A DNA stretch of 64,000 nucleotides from Artocarpus heterophyllus (GCA_025403435.1 JAJQZP010000444.1:1-64000), one strand, 5' to 3'; numbered from the stretch's first letter, positions 34,302-46,500 are shown. Notes: generated from the letters alone by a model not told the origin. Numbers and translations: made by a program.

Positions 34302-37300
34302 GTGCAGTCGTCTCCATCCCAGCAGCATCAGCAGAATAATCCAGGACCTAGCAATGTTGGTAGAGGAAAAGGGAAGGCGCCAGTGCAGGTCCATGCAATG
34401 GCATCTAGAGGTTCAGATTCTCATGTTGGTAACACGGTTGTCGATGGTACGATCTTGGTTTCTAGATCTTTAGCTTGTGTTTTATTTGATACCGGTGCCT
34501 CTCATTCTCTCATTTTGAGTTCTTTTGTACATGCCTTGGGATTAGAGATAGAAGAGTTCGATGAACCCCTAGTCATAACTTCTCCCTTGGAGCGGGTGTG
34601 TGTAAATTGTATGTGCAAATCTTGTAAAATAAAGATTGGGGATGAGATTTTAAAAAGTGATTTGATTATACTCCCCATGAGCTCCTATGATGTGATTCTA
34701 GGGATGGACTGGTTGTCCAGGTATAATGCAGTTGTAGACTGCCAACTTAGAAAAGTGACCCTAGTGTCTGATAGGGGGACGATGATCACTTACCAGGGTG
34801 GTGGTGATTGGTTAATGAGTGAGCGTCTCATGAAGTCGTGTCTAGGAGAGCGAAGAAATCTAGGTTGTTGTGCTTTTTTTGCCAACCTAGATTGCGAGCC
34901 CTATGCTTTGAGAGGCAGTGTAGCGATTCCGGTGGTTGATGAGTTCGAGGATGTCTTCCCCGACGAGTTGCCAGGATTACCACCGCATCGAGAAATTGAG
35001 TTTGGTATCGAGTTGTTTTCGGGGACAGCACCGATTTCTATGGTACCGTATCGGATGGCGCTGGTAGAAATGAAAGAATTGAGGAAGCAACTTCAGGAGC
35101 TTGCTAATAAAGGGTATATTCGAAATAGCACATCTCTGTGGGGAGCACCAGTTTTGTTTGCTAAGAAGCATGATGGGACTCTCAGGTTGTGTGTAGATTA
35201 TTGGCAGCTGAATTGTGTTACGGTAAAGAACAAGTATCCCTTGCCTAGGATTGATGAGTTGTTTGATCAATTGGGAGGTTTGCGGTACTTCTCAAAGATT
35301 AATTTGCGGTTGGGTTATCATCAGCTCAGGATTAAGGAAGAGGATATTCCCAAGACAGCTTTTAGGACTTGATATAGGCACTTTGAGTTTTTGGTTATGT
35401 CATTTGGGTTGACAAATGCTCCGGCAGCTTTCATGGATTTGATGAACAGGATATTCAGACCGTATCTGGATAACTTCGTGATCGTGTTCATCGATGATAA
35501 TCTTGTGTATTCTAAGACTTGGGAGGAGCATGAGCAGCATCTCTGGATCGTGCTTCAGACTCTGCGGGAGCACCAGTTGTATGCTAAGAGGGAAAAGTGT
35601 GAGTTTTGGTTGACTGAGGTCAAGTTTCTAGGTCATGTCATCTCGAAGCATGGTATTTCTGTGGATCCGTCTAAGATTGAAGCCATAGTGGATTGGGAAC
35701 GGCCAAAGAATGTAGCGGAGATTCGCAGCTTCTTAGGTCTTGTTGGTTATTATAGGAAATTAGTAAAGAATTTTTCAAAGATTGCAGCTCCGTTGACGAG
35801 ATTGATCAAGAAAAATATCAGGTTTGAGTGGAATGAAGATTGTGAGTTTGCTTTTCAGGAATTGAAGAACCGGTTAACTTCAGCTCTAGTGTTGGTTATT
35901 CCTAGCAGCGACGAGCCGTATGAGGTTTATGCGGATGCTTCAAGACGCGGACTTAGATGCGTGTTGATGCAGCATGGACGTGTAGTTGCATACGGATCGA
36001 GACAGCTACGACCTCACGAGCGGAATTATCCTACTCATGATTTAGAGCTCGCGGTGGTGATTCATGCGCTGAAGATTTGGAGGTGTTACTTGTATGGAGC
36101 ATCGTTTTAGGTCTTCTCCGATCATAAGAGTTTGGGGTATTTGTTCACTCAGAGGGATCTTAATCTGAGGCAGCGTAGATGGATAGAGTATATGGAGGAT
36201 TATGATTTCGCGTTGCAGTATCATCCCGGAAAAGCAAATGTGGTCGCGGACGCGCTTAGCAGGAAGTCTTCAGGGATTCTCGCTTATTTGGCTTTTGAGG
36301 ACTAGAACAGGGATGCGATAGTGAGCGAGTATAGGCTACGGTATCATGAAGACTGTGATCGAGTTTTGGTATATCATGTGGAAGCGACCCCAGCTCTTGT
36401 TCAGATGGTGAAGCAAAGTCAGTGGCAGGACCAACATTTGCAGGGGATTTGGTCGCAAATTTAGAACGGGGAGCAGTTTGAAGAATGGAGCATGCATGCA
36501 GATGGATCGTTGTATTTCTGGGAGCGTCTTGCAGTTTCAGTTATCGCCGAGGTGACGAAAGCCGTTTTGGACGAAGCTCATAGGTCTTAGTTCGCTATTC
36601 ATCCGGGAAGCACAAAGATGTATCGCGATTTGAAGAGGCAGTATTGGTGGAGAGGCATGAAGAAAGATGTTTGAGAGTACATGGCCAGGTGTTCGATGTG
36701 TCTTCAGGTAAAAGCCGAGCATCAAAAGCCTGCAGGTCAGCTTCAGCTGCTTCCTATTCCAGGGTGGAAATAGGAGCATGTGACAATGGATTTTCTCATA
36801 GGTTTGCCGAGGACGGAGTAGCGGCACGATGCAATTTGGGTCGTGGTCGACAAGTTGACGAAATTGGCGCATTTCATTCTATTTAGGTCGACGTGTTCGA
36901 GGAAGGTTCTAGGGGATTTGTATCTGCAGAACATTGTGAGGTTGCATGGAGTTTTATTGTCCATCACCTCTGATCGAGACACCAGGTTTAATGCTAAGTA
37001 CTGGAGGAGTTTCCAGGAGGCTTTAGGTACGGATTTGAACTTCAGCACGACGTTTCATCCTCAGAATGATGGGCAGTCTGAGAGGATTATTCAGATTCTC
37101 GAGGATATGTTGCGTGCCTATGCGTTAGACTTTGGCGGGAATTGGAAGCAATGTTTGCATCTGGCGGAGTTCGCATACAACAATAGCTATCAGGCGAGTA
37201 TTGGTATGGCACCATTTAAGGCGTTGTATGGGCGACCATGTCGGTCACCTGTGTGTTGGGCTGAGCCGGAAGATAGGGTTATTCTTGGGCCGGATGAGAT

Positions 37301-37829
37301 TCGTGATAGCAACGAGAAATTCGCGGTGATTTGAGATCGGTTAAGGGCAGCTCAGAGTCGACAGAAGAGTTACGCGGATAGGAGACGTAGACCCTTAGAG
37401 TTCGCGGTTGGAGATTTTATTCTCTTGAGGGTATCGCCTCGTAAGGGAACTATGCGGTTCGGAGTGAGTGGGAAGCTCGCGCCGAGGTATATTGGGCCGT
37501 TCGAGATCACTCAGCGTGTTGGTGTGGTCGCTTATCGGCTTGATCTTCCGCCCGAACTTTCTCATGTTCACGATGTGTTTCATGTGTCGATGCTTAGGAA
37601 GTGTCCACCTGAGCAGGGTAAGATAGTTTCATTTCGCGATGTACAGGTTCAGGAGGATACGACATACGAAGAGGTGCCGATTCAGATCATCGACCGGAAA
37701 GTAATTAGTTTGCGTCGTCATGAGATATCGTTGGTAAAGGTCGTGTGGCAGCATCATGGGGTTGATGAAGCCACTTGGGAACTAGAGTCGAGTATGCGGG
37801 AATTGTATCCGCATTTGTTTTGTTTTTGA
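34302..37829 (+). pseudogene. Gypsy A pol: protease, RT, RNase H, integrase, chromodomain-like tail, with about nine stops
   Basis: Protease: [13 protein letters not shown] and [47 protein letters not shown] region, and FIDDNLVYS, where FIDDIL is usual, with both Asp kept. RNase [17 protein letters not shown]. Integrase: zinc-binding part near 36590-36720, core DKLTKLAHF, SDRDTRF and HPQNDGQSERI. C-terminal: PRYIGPFEI and a chromodomain-like end VVWQHHGVDEATWE before the stop at 37829. Stops replace Arg, Gln or Trp at about 35370, 36108, 36303, 36462, 36588, 36672, 36769, 36819 and 37332. The order RT-RNase H-integrase is diagnostic of Ty3/Gypsy. Confidence 0.92.
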
Positions 37830-37863
37830 AATGAGATGTAAATTTCGAGGGTGAAATTTCTTT

Positions 37864-37876
37864 AGGGGTGGAGAGT
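37864..37876 (+). other. Polypurine tract of Gypsy A
   Basis: AGGGGTGGAGAGT lies directly before the 3' LTR start TGTAACGCCCC. Confidence 0.85.
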
Positions 37877-38714
37877 TGTAACGCCCCAAAATTTATTTAA
37901 TGTTATCGTAATATAAATGATAAATTAGCGTGCCATAATTAATGTTTCAACATTAATTCGATTACTTGGTTGGATTTTGAATTTTTGGTTGTTTTGTTAA
38001 TTTGATGAATTCAAATGATTTCATATTGTTTTAAAATGATGTTTTGAGTTTTAAAACACAACAATTTGTAAAATGTTAAAAATACTCCGTTTTAAAAAAA
38101 CTGTGGGCGGCACATGATTTTCGCACAGTAAAACCGCCCACCGATTTTCTCTATTTATTCTCCTTCCTCTCCCTCTCTCATCACACTCTCTGCTCTCTCT
38201 CTCTCTTGATCTCTCTTGGCTCCTCTCTTCTCTCTATACTTCTCTCTCAAATTTTTGAAATAAATTTGAATCCAAGCTTTGAGTTAGCAAGGAGGAAGCT
38301 CGGGGACGTGATTTGGTAACCGAGAACGCGGATTGAAGCTTCCATTCGAGGTTAGTTTTGAAATTTCTAAACTTTTTACAAAATTTTCAATTTTGTGCAT
38401 TTTTGAAATCTAGGCTTGTTTGAGCTTAGAAAACCTTTGATTTGAGTTAAATGAACTTAGAACAACTAGAATCTAAGCTTAGATTGAAGAAAAACAGATT
38501 GGATTCAAGATTTTTCATTTTTCTCCTCATTTCTCATTTTCGGATTTTTGAGGTTTTTGAGTTTAAATCTTGTTTAAATGAGTCCAAATGTGTTCTAGTA
38601 TGTTTTTCTATCAACTATGATTGTTTTCCATGCCTGGGATTTGAGAAAAATAGGTTAGAATCGAGATTTAGATTTTGGGGATCGAAAAACCCGTGGTTGG
38701 ACTTCTGGGTTTTC

Positions 38715-38875
38715 CCAGTTCGGTAGGCCGGAACAAGGGATCGACAGGCCAGTGTTCTTCCGTCCGGCAGGCCGAACCTGGGGAAATGACCCACCGACCA
38801 GACTTGGTTTCCGGCAGGCCGAACTGTGCAGTTCGGTAGGCCGAAGTAGAGAGTCCGGCAAGCTGGCCGAGGCAT
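38715..38875. repeat. GC-rich motif array (CGGCAGGCCGA) in Gypsy A 3' LTR
   Basis: Copies such as TTCGGTAGGCCGGAAC, TCCGGCAGGCCGAAC, TTCCGGCAGGCCGAAC and TTCGGTAGGCCGAAG occur at 20-35 base spacing, ending GGCCGAGGCATGG. Confidence 0.85.
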
Positions 38876-39320
38876 GGAAAATTTTGTGATTTTTCACCCG
38901 TTTTCACTGTTTTGAACCCTGATTTAAATTGCAACCTTATAGAATGATTTTAAAGATACAAATGGCACACTAGGATATCATGAAATGGTTTAGTAACATA
39001 GAATGTCTCGAACTAGATATTAATCGACTTAGTTTGTATCTAGGATCATTCGTGGTTTCGCAGAGCTAACGTATAGCGGACCGGGATTACGGTGTGGGGC
39101 ACCGGCACAAGTATTGAGGTAGGACTTCTACCCCATTTCCTTGGTAGCCTAGTTTCAAAATGATTTGGCTTTAAAAAGGATTTCTATTAAAATGTTTTCA
39201 ATGGTTGTTTGAAAATTAATTTATCGGTTATATTTTAATATACCGTGAACTGAAATGAACTTCATAATGAATGTAAATGACAACACTCGGTAATTTGGTT
39301 TTGTATGATGATGATAACAA

Positions 39321-39616
39321 ACATATAGGCATGATGCCATATTAGAGATCGGGTCGTGTAGCGATCAACCTTGGGGGCAGGTCCCGAAACCCAGCTGAGC
39401 CACTACTGTGGTGATGTTATTATGGTTTCCCTAGGAAAAGAAAATGATATTTTTGGTTGTCCGAGTAAACATATAGGCATGATGCCATATCAGAGATCAG
39501 GTCGTGTCGCGATCAACCTTGGGGGCAGGTCCTGAAACATAGCTGGGCCACTACGGTGGTGATGTTATTATGTTTTGCCTTGGAAAAGAAAATGATATTT
39601 CTGGTTGTCTGAGTAA
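39321..39616 (+). repeat. 148-bp tandem duplication inside Gypsy A 3' LTR
   Basis: ATATAGGCATGATGCCATAT recurs at 39323 and 39471 with the following sequence through GAGTAAAC. The two units differ at several positions, so the duplication is not brand new. Confidence 0.85.
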
Positions 39617-40142
39617 ACTGTTCCGGGTAAGAACAGTTTTACTCAAATTTATTTATTTATTTAAGTTTTTTTTTTATAATTCTTGAGAAATGAAATGTTT
39701 CTTTAAATTAAATTATTTTATAAAACATAGTTTTACTGAGCCTTTCGCTCACGTTTTATTTGTTTTAAAATTTTTCCCCTTTAGGTGGTTTTCCATTTAG
39801 GTTTGGAGAGGACTCATCGAAAAGGACCCAAGAGCAATAGAGGGACTAGTAAATTTATTTGTATTATTTTAATCAAGGCATGTAAGATTTTAACTTTATT
39901 TGTACTTGGATTGTGATTGTATTTATGATATTGTTAGTACCATGTGTGTGCACAAGTTGTGAGTTTATGAAACTCATACTCGCTATGTTTATTCCTTAAT
40001 ATTAATTATTCATGCAATGTTTTCTTTAAATTTTTACATTTTATATTAAACTCAAACCCTTAAACTCTTGATATTAATTAAATACTCTTTAAATTAATTT
40101 AATTAATCCACTACGTCACCTTCCACGCTCCAGGACGTGACA

Positions 40143-40688
40143 ATCTTCAATGTTTTGATCATCAACACGCAGCACGTCCATGTAACTATTTGTCCCTTTT
40201 TTATTTTAAACCTGCACATCAATGTGCAGTAAAGATGCACTTTCCATTTTTGATTTGATGTGCACGTTAGGTGCATTAAACTCCCTTTTCTTTTTATAAA
40301 TTGGCTTTTTTTTAATTGGTGCATTCACGTGCAATTCTCAATGCATTCTAATGCATTCACATGCAATGCCTTCCTTCTATATATATTAGTCATGTGGGAC
40401 ATAGCAAGTGCAAAAACAAATAGAAAAATAATAATAATATTACAAAAAAGCCTATGCCCCTTATAGCCTTACACAAATATGTTTCAATCAAATAGAAAAT
40501 AAAAATAGCAATCTAAAAGAACCATATAATTAACAACTAAAAATCTATTCATAAAATAACCATTCATCACATGAACAAAAATTGCAAAAATACAAAGTGC
40601 CCACAAACATGCATCAAGAACATGATATTATCAAAATAAAATCATGTTAATTAAAATTATATATGCTATAACGCACTTTGATGCCATT
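40143..40688 (-). other. Copia 2 leader, LTR-proximal part, with drifted primer-binding site
   Basis: Continuation of the Copia 2 leader after Gypsy A. The complement of 40676-40686 reads TGGCATCAAAG, against TGGTATCAGAG in intact elements, three bases from the 5' LTR. No coding sequence is found; a minus frame at 40103-40324 crosses the LTR border and is spurious. Confidence 0.65.
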
Positions 40689-41231
40689 TGTTAGAATAAA
40701 ATATGAAAAACAGTGAAAAGAACGGAACATTGACAAGTAAAATTTTTTGAAAAACTCGATTCATGAGGTATAGCTATATAATTTTAATTAATAATAAAAA
40801 GCTTTGAGAATTTTTACAAACCTTTTGAAGACTATCAGAGAATCTTAGCTTTCCTCTTTGATACCATGATCTTCCAAGCCAAGCCTCCACACTAATAGAA
40901 AGACAAGTGGGCGTCAAACTATAAGAATGAATTAATCTCACACTCTCTAAATCTGCTATGTACTAAACATATAAGATAACAAACCTTTTTTTTAGAGAAA
41001 AAACTCTCAGTTTTTCTCTCTAAGTATTTCGTAAAAATTACATGAAAAGATTGATTAAAATAACTGTTATTTCTACATTTTTATATCTATACAGTTAGTT
41101 ATTTTTTAATTAATTTTAATTTATTTTAAATATAAAATAATCACTTTATCAGATATATGGGAAAATGGATATACTCCACGATCCGTATCTCTTTACTCTT
41201 TTAATTTTAATTTGAATCACTAACGTGATTC

Positions 41232-41266
<35 letters not shown>

Positions 41267-41308
41267 CTGTATGTTTAAAAATAAAAAGAATCGTACTGAT
41301 TCTTTAAC

Positions 41309-41352
<44 letters not shown>

Positions 41353-42729
41353 CATTTAGGGAATCACGTTAAACGTGATTCTCTTCAACTTTTTTTCTAA
41401 ATTCAAAAAACGAATCACGCAAAACGTTTTCAACAAAATATAAACTAACACGTTTACGTATATATTAATAATAAAATCTTATATATATATGTATATTAAA
41501 ATTCAAAAAATAAATCTCATTTCTTTTAAAATAGATTTTAAATATAATCAATTAATTAATTAACTAATGCTCAGTTAAATATGACAACATTTATCACATT
41601 ATATTTTGTGTCATAGAGAACATTTTTCTTTATCACATCAATATCTTAAGTGTGAAGTAATTAATTCAAAATTCAATAATTCTAAATTAAATATGTATAA
41701 TTCATTCTATGTATTAAATCTAATATAGTGTCATAGAGATGGCATTGAGGATCTATGGACCTATAACCCAAGCTCCAATAAATTTGACAATAAATCAAAC
41801 TCTTTAATTAATGTGTCAAATTTATTAGTTTTAGTGTTACTCCACTAAAAACTTGAAACTAAACTCTTGAGACTATAATGAAAATTACTCAAAGAAAATT
41901 AATGAGTAGTCCATTGATATAATCATTATATATAAGTCAGTCCTCTATAAATAGTTCATAGTAAGATCTAGGTTTAATTTCTGTTTACCTCTCTTATTAT
42001 ATCTTTATTCTTGAGTTCTAATAATTCTCTAATGAACAGTTAATTCATAATCTTATTATGAACGAGCGCTATACCATTTAAATCTCAAATCATCACTCAA
42101 GAGAACTATTTTTCTAACTTCCATGAGGAAGGAATGATTCCATATCTGTATAATATTATTTTCAGCTATTTATTACATTATGTTTCTAAGATAGTAAGTT
42201 ATGATTTGTGTTTAGAAAAATCTTACCATACAAGTCAAAAAACATAATGTCATAAATAGGAGTCTAATAAATACTCAAGATTAAGATTGTCAAACATATA
42301 ATCACCAGAGTGATAAATTTGAATACTCTTTTTGTGACAGATAATTATTAGAGATTCATAATTCTTTTGGTCTAATCCTATATAATCTCATTATATAAAA
42401 TACATCTAATTTAATGTCTCTACATTAATAGGCCGGACAAGACTATTTTATTTCAAATGAGATTGGACCATACTTGTAATATTCAATTAAAGATCCCAAA
42501 CTTTAGTTAATTATTACGGGCTATTTAGATTATGATCTATAAATTTTATCCCTAAACATATAACACTTATATGCTAAATTTATAGTCACAAAAATAATCA
42601 TGAAATTTTTTTGATGTTTATAAAAGTATTCATAATACATATAAGTAACTAAAATAATTATAAATGTCATTCTATTTATTTATTAACAATATATATAATG
42701 TCAATGCTTATAGAGCACCAATCCTAACA
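40689..42729 (-). repeat. Copia 2 5' LTR
   Basis: Ends TGTTAGAATA...CCTAACA. It is homologous to 24739-26769, with the same TA repeats (about 41238-41265 and 41313-41348) and the inverted repeat GAATCACGTTAAACGTGATTC (about 41361-41381). On the minus strand a GATATAAAAAT box lies at about 41076-41086, about 390 bases before the LTR end, like the geometry in Copia 1. Confidence 0.9.
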
Positions 42730-43160
42730 AAAGGCTTCCACAATTTCAAGAAGATGGTAAAGCTCTTGGTAACAAAGAGGTATTCAACCACACACATTCT
42801 TTTCTTAGGATGTTATTTATTGCAGCTTTGGAATTTAGAAGAAACAATGATATATTTTGAGAGACATGCCTAGCTTTTCATTCGAGAAGCAACTGCCACT
42901 TCACAACAACATGGACATTTTGAAAAAATTAATGAAAATCCAAGTAGTATCATTCTTGAAGTGAATCAATTTGATACCTACAATGAAGATGAACATCAAG
43001 CTATAAATTTTTTAAGATCATAAGAAATGACACTAATCAAGAGATAGTATTTCTGCAAGTTTATTGAGGGGAGAGTTTAAAAATTAACATGTATATTTTT
43101 GTGATTATATATATCTTAATCTTAAACTTACTCAAAAGCGTCCTGGATGTAATACAGTAC
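42730..43160. other. Unassigned sequence right of Copia 2
   Basis: Short coding-like pieces (EATATSQQHGHFEKINENPS around 42885-42945) are broken by stops. They may be a remnant of the sequence into which Copia 2 inserted. I do not recognise a family. Confidence 0.3.
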
Positions 43161-46100
43161 CCAACATTTTGTCGACCCCAAAGGTTTCATCCATGTGGTG
43201 CCCTTTGCCCAAAAAAAAAAGGGGTAATTTTTCCGCATTAAAATTTTTGACGGCCCTTCTTTTAAAATTCTTCCCTTCCCAATTCATCTACTTTTTTTTT
43301 TTTTACAATACCTTTTTCCCCCATTCTCTTGGGCTTCGTTTATGCTCCTCCTTCCTTCAGGATCGACTAATTCTTCTCTTCCCTGACCTTCTTCTTCTTC
43401 CCTCACAAGCTCTTTCATGCCTTTGCCTCGTAAATCCGAGCCTATGCTCTTTTCCGTCGCGCTTTAGTCTTCTTTCTCCCATCCCCTCTCATCTGAGGAG
43501 AAATCTCAGAAACACGACCGCGCCTACAGCTCGCCTCCCATCTTAGAAAGAGTCTCATCCATCAACGGATCAAATTACGACGAAGCTCGTAAGTTTAAAT
43601 TATTGTTCCTGTTCATTTTGGGCTTACAGATTGGTTGAATGAATAATTGATTGTTGGGGCTTTGGATAGTTGTTCATAAGTTGTAAATTTATCTTTTCTG
43701 CAAATTTGTTGAGTTAACTACACCCAAAACCAACAACTTTATTGTAAGTTCTTCTTCAAATTACTATTTGTTCATAATGTTTAAATCTTCGTAAATGGGT
43801 ACTATTTCCTTGCCATTTATGTTACCCTGTTTTAATTGTATCTTACCTTCCCAATTCTTCTAACCCTTCCTTTCTCTTCTTTATGGGTTTAATTTTCTTA
43901 GATGATCTTGTAGTTTATTTTTATGCGTTGGGGCTTTGTTGGTTTTTGTAACTATGGCCGATTTTTGGTTTGTGAGGTTTAATGGCTACTTTTGCTCGAG
44001 AAAGGTGTATAATTTTAGGTACTCTTGTGGGTGTGTTGATTTGAATTGAAACCTTTGCAAATATCAAATCTTGTTCTTTTCTTTATTATAAGAAATATCT
44101 TATTTCACTTCTATTCGAACCGTGCTATAGAATCATTGTATTAAAAGAACGTTCCTTTGTTATTAAAAAAAAAAAAAGAAAAAAAGAAGAGACTTAGCAC
44201 GTAGTTGTTCATTTTCCACTTGGATACACTGAGCGCCTTAGTCTTTTATTTGTTTGTATAGTTCTGTTGACTGTGCCTTATTAATTTTTGCCCATTTAAC
44301 GGCATTCTTTCCTTTCTTTCTTTTTTGATGTAAGTTCTGTTATATATCCCTCTTCTTTGAATGTTTGGTATCAAGGTATTTTGAGATATTTTTCCCTTTT
44401 GTAATTTATGGGTATGTTTGTAATTGCTTCTACTTGCAAGAACCATAGAGAAGAACGTGGAGATTGTTACATCCAAGGTTCGTTTGTAGTCTTTATTTGC
44501 GTGGTCATTGTGTATTTGTCAGTGACATAAGTTTTGAAGTTAGTAAAGAAGTTTTCTTAATTCTTTTGAGAATTTATGTTGGTTCCAAGAGAACCAATAA
44601 GCATGTGGGGAAGAGTATAAATAAATAGATTGTAGCATTCAAATTCAATTTCTTTTTTTTTAGTGCTCTTGGTGTGAATAACAATCTTAATTCTTTTGAG
44701 AATTTATGTTGGTTTGAAGGGAACCATTAAGCATGTGGGGAAGAGTATAAATAGATTGTTATATTTAGATTCAGTTTCTGGTCTTTTAGTGCTCTTGGTG
44801 TAAGAGAAACAAAGATATTGTCTTGTAGAGAGCTATGGACCTGTCTTGTCTGAGTTGAGGATGTATTTACTTTGGATTAATGGAGGTACTGTTGGTTTTG
44901 TTAGTGAATGTAGTTGCACAAGGCCAAACCATGTTACTTGTTTTGTGTACTTTCATTTTTTTTTTACTCTTCTTTTTCATTATAAGATAAAGAAGCCTCA
45001 AGTCTCGATTTAATCTTGAAGGTTAAAATCCGTTTGACAAGTTGCCAGACTGGGTTTTTCCTTAACATCATCTATGTTTCTAATTCTATCTGTGCAGTTA
45101 TTTATATGCACGTTTGTTAGTGATGATGTATTACTTTCTAAGATGAAGAGGGGCTTTATCTAATACTTTTAAACCTTGTCTTACTTTTGACAAATGGAAT
45201 TGTTTCTCGTGTTTTACAAATGGGCCACCGATGCAAAATTATATTGGATACTAGGGGTGAACGGCGGACGGTTTGACGGTTTTTGGGCGGGTGCGGTGCC
45301 GTTTTTTTGGATGGCGGGTTGGCGATTAACCAACCCGCAAACCGCCCACCACATGGCGGGTGGTTTCGGTTTGGTTTTGAGTGGTTGCGGGCGGGTTGAG
45401 GCGGTTTAGACCTATTCTATTGCTTAATGTAATTTTTTGGACCTTTTTTTTAGAAAGTGAAGAAAATTTGTAGAAAATATAAGATGATAATACATAAAGC
45501 ATTCTCAACAACAAGCAAGTTTGATGCCTAAAGACAGTGACTATATTCAAAAGTACAAATTAAGAAACATAATCATTCATTACAATAAGAAACATCAACT
45601 ACAGATGAAGTAATGAACAAATTCAAGAGTCCATAAAGATTAAAGCCTATTCACTGGGTTCGAAAATAATAGAATGATAAAAAAGAAATGATGAACAAAG
45701 TCAAGTGTTCTTTTTCTTTTTAGGACTTTCTGTACTAACTTACTTGATTTGAATTTTGATCACTTCACAAAATAATAGGAGAATTTTCAGTTTTCAATAT
45801 GTCAAGAGGCAGTCGAGCCCGTGCTTGGAGTGTTAGATTGTTCAATCATCTCTAAAATAAGAACAAAATCAAATAAATGATAAGTTTTTTTTTTTTTAAA
45901 TATATAGGCGGGCGGGTGCGGGTTGAACCCGCCTTCAAAAACTTAAAACCAAACCCACCCACCTGAATATATTGGTGGGCGGGTTGGGTTGCCAATGTAA
46001 ACCTGTTTTTTTCGAGATGGACGGGCGCGGACGGTTGGCGGGTACGGGACGGTTTTTGTACAACCTTATTGGATACGATAGCTCATTCAAGTACAAGCTT

Positions 46101-46500
46101 TATCCATGTCTAATTTAAAGGTCGCTGTCTAAACCTACTTTGTTACCTCTTTTGAGAAATACATTGAAGTTTCCTATACATTACGGAATGTGTGCATAAA
46201 TCTATACATTTTTTCAATTATTCTACACAATGATTCTATTATTGAAGTTGCTTTTTTCCTTCAAGTATTTACTTATCAAGCACTTTTCTCTCGTAGTTTT
46301 TTGCATTGCAAATTAGCAGTTAAAGCCCTTAAGGAGCCTGGAAGTACTCTTAATAATAATGCTCCAATTTTAGAAGAATCGAAGTGCCAAAAGAAACAAT
46401 CTCGGGAACTTGTCGTGACTATAACTTTCAACGTCATGGTTGGGATTCTCCTTTTTCTTAAACCTTTTCTTTTTCGCTGCCGTGCTAATTTATAAAAACT
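43161..46500 (+). other. Possible remnant of an intron-containing gene of unknown function
   Basis: A pyrimidine-rich, 5'-UTR-like stretch (about 43290-43590) ends at a good donor, GTAAGTTT at about 43589. A short exon-like piece around 44440-44480 (NHREERGDCYIQ) ends in a phase-1 donor. A second piece at about 46310-46435 (acceptor AAATTAG; AVKALKEPGSTLNNNAPIL and ESKCQKKQSRELVVTITF) continues in the same phase. I do not recognise the protein. No in-frame ATG is seen in the first piece, and the 3' end is not found. The frame at 43169-43546 has no domain and reads like UTR. A hAT element sits in the last intron-like gap. It may be a fragment of a host gene or captured sequence. Confidence 0.25.
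45252..46068. mobile_element. Non-autonomous hAT-type element, 817 bp, with 8-bp target duplication
   Basis: Flanked by the perfect 8-mer TTGGATAC (45244-45251 and 46069-46076). The left end is TAGGGGTGAACGGCGG; the inverted right end is TAAGGTTGTACAAAAAC, a weak terminal inverted repeat of hAT type. Both subterminal parts are dense in GCGGGT, GGGCGGG and ACGG words, while the middle is AT-rich. No transposase is encoded. Confidence 0.85.

Larger units (their letters stand above)
31511..40142 (+). mobile_element. Ty3/Gypsy retrotransposon, family A (chromovirus, Tekay-like), nested in Copia 2
   Basis: 5' LTR 31511-33137, iMet primer site 33141-33152, gag-pol 33243-37829, polypurine tract 37864-37876, 3' LTR 37877-40142. 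The flanking 5-mers GTCTT (31506-31510) and ATCTT (40143-40147) are a target duplication with one mismatch. Domain order protease, RT, RNase H, integrase and a C-terminal chromodomain-like end place it in Ty3/Gypsy chromoviruses. Many nonsense codons make it dead. The two LTRs differ by a 500-base deletion in the 5' copy and a 148-base duplication in the 3' copy. Confidence 0.95.
37877..40142 (+). repeat. Gypsy A 3' LTR
   Basis: Ends TGTAACGCCCC...GGACGTGACA. It is homologous to 31511-33137 and to the solo LTR 21283-23415. It holds the motif array at 38715-38875 and a tandem duplication of 148 bases (about 39321-39468 and 39469-39616) absent from the other LTR. Confidence 0.95.
24739..42729 (-). 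mobile_element. Ty1/Copia LTR retrotransposon (Copia 2), degenerate, hosting Gypsy A
   Basis: The LTRs 24739-26769 and 40689-42729 start TGTTGGCAC or TGTTAGAATA and end GCCAACA or CCTAACA. In minus orientation: 5' LTR, a drifted iMet primer site (complement of 40676-40686), leader split by Gypsy A (31511-40142), gag-pol remains (30212 to about 26860), polypurine tract next to 26770, 3' LTR. The LTRs differ much more than those of Copia 1, so this copy is older. Flanks are AAAAA and AAAGG, so the target duplication is not clean; an AAAGG also occurs at 24727-24731, seven bases further out. Confidence 0.9.

Noticed and set aside
43169..43546. 125-residue ORF starting MSTPKVSSMW
   Set aside because: Pyrimidine-rich translation (Phe/Leu/Ser) without a domain; better explained as promoter or UTR-like sequence.
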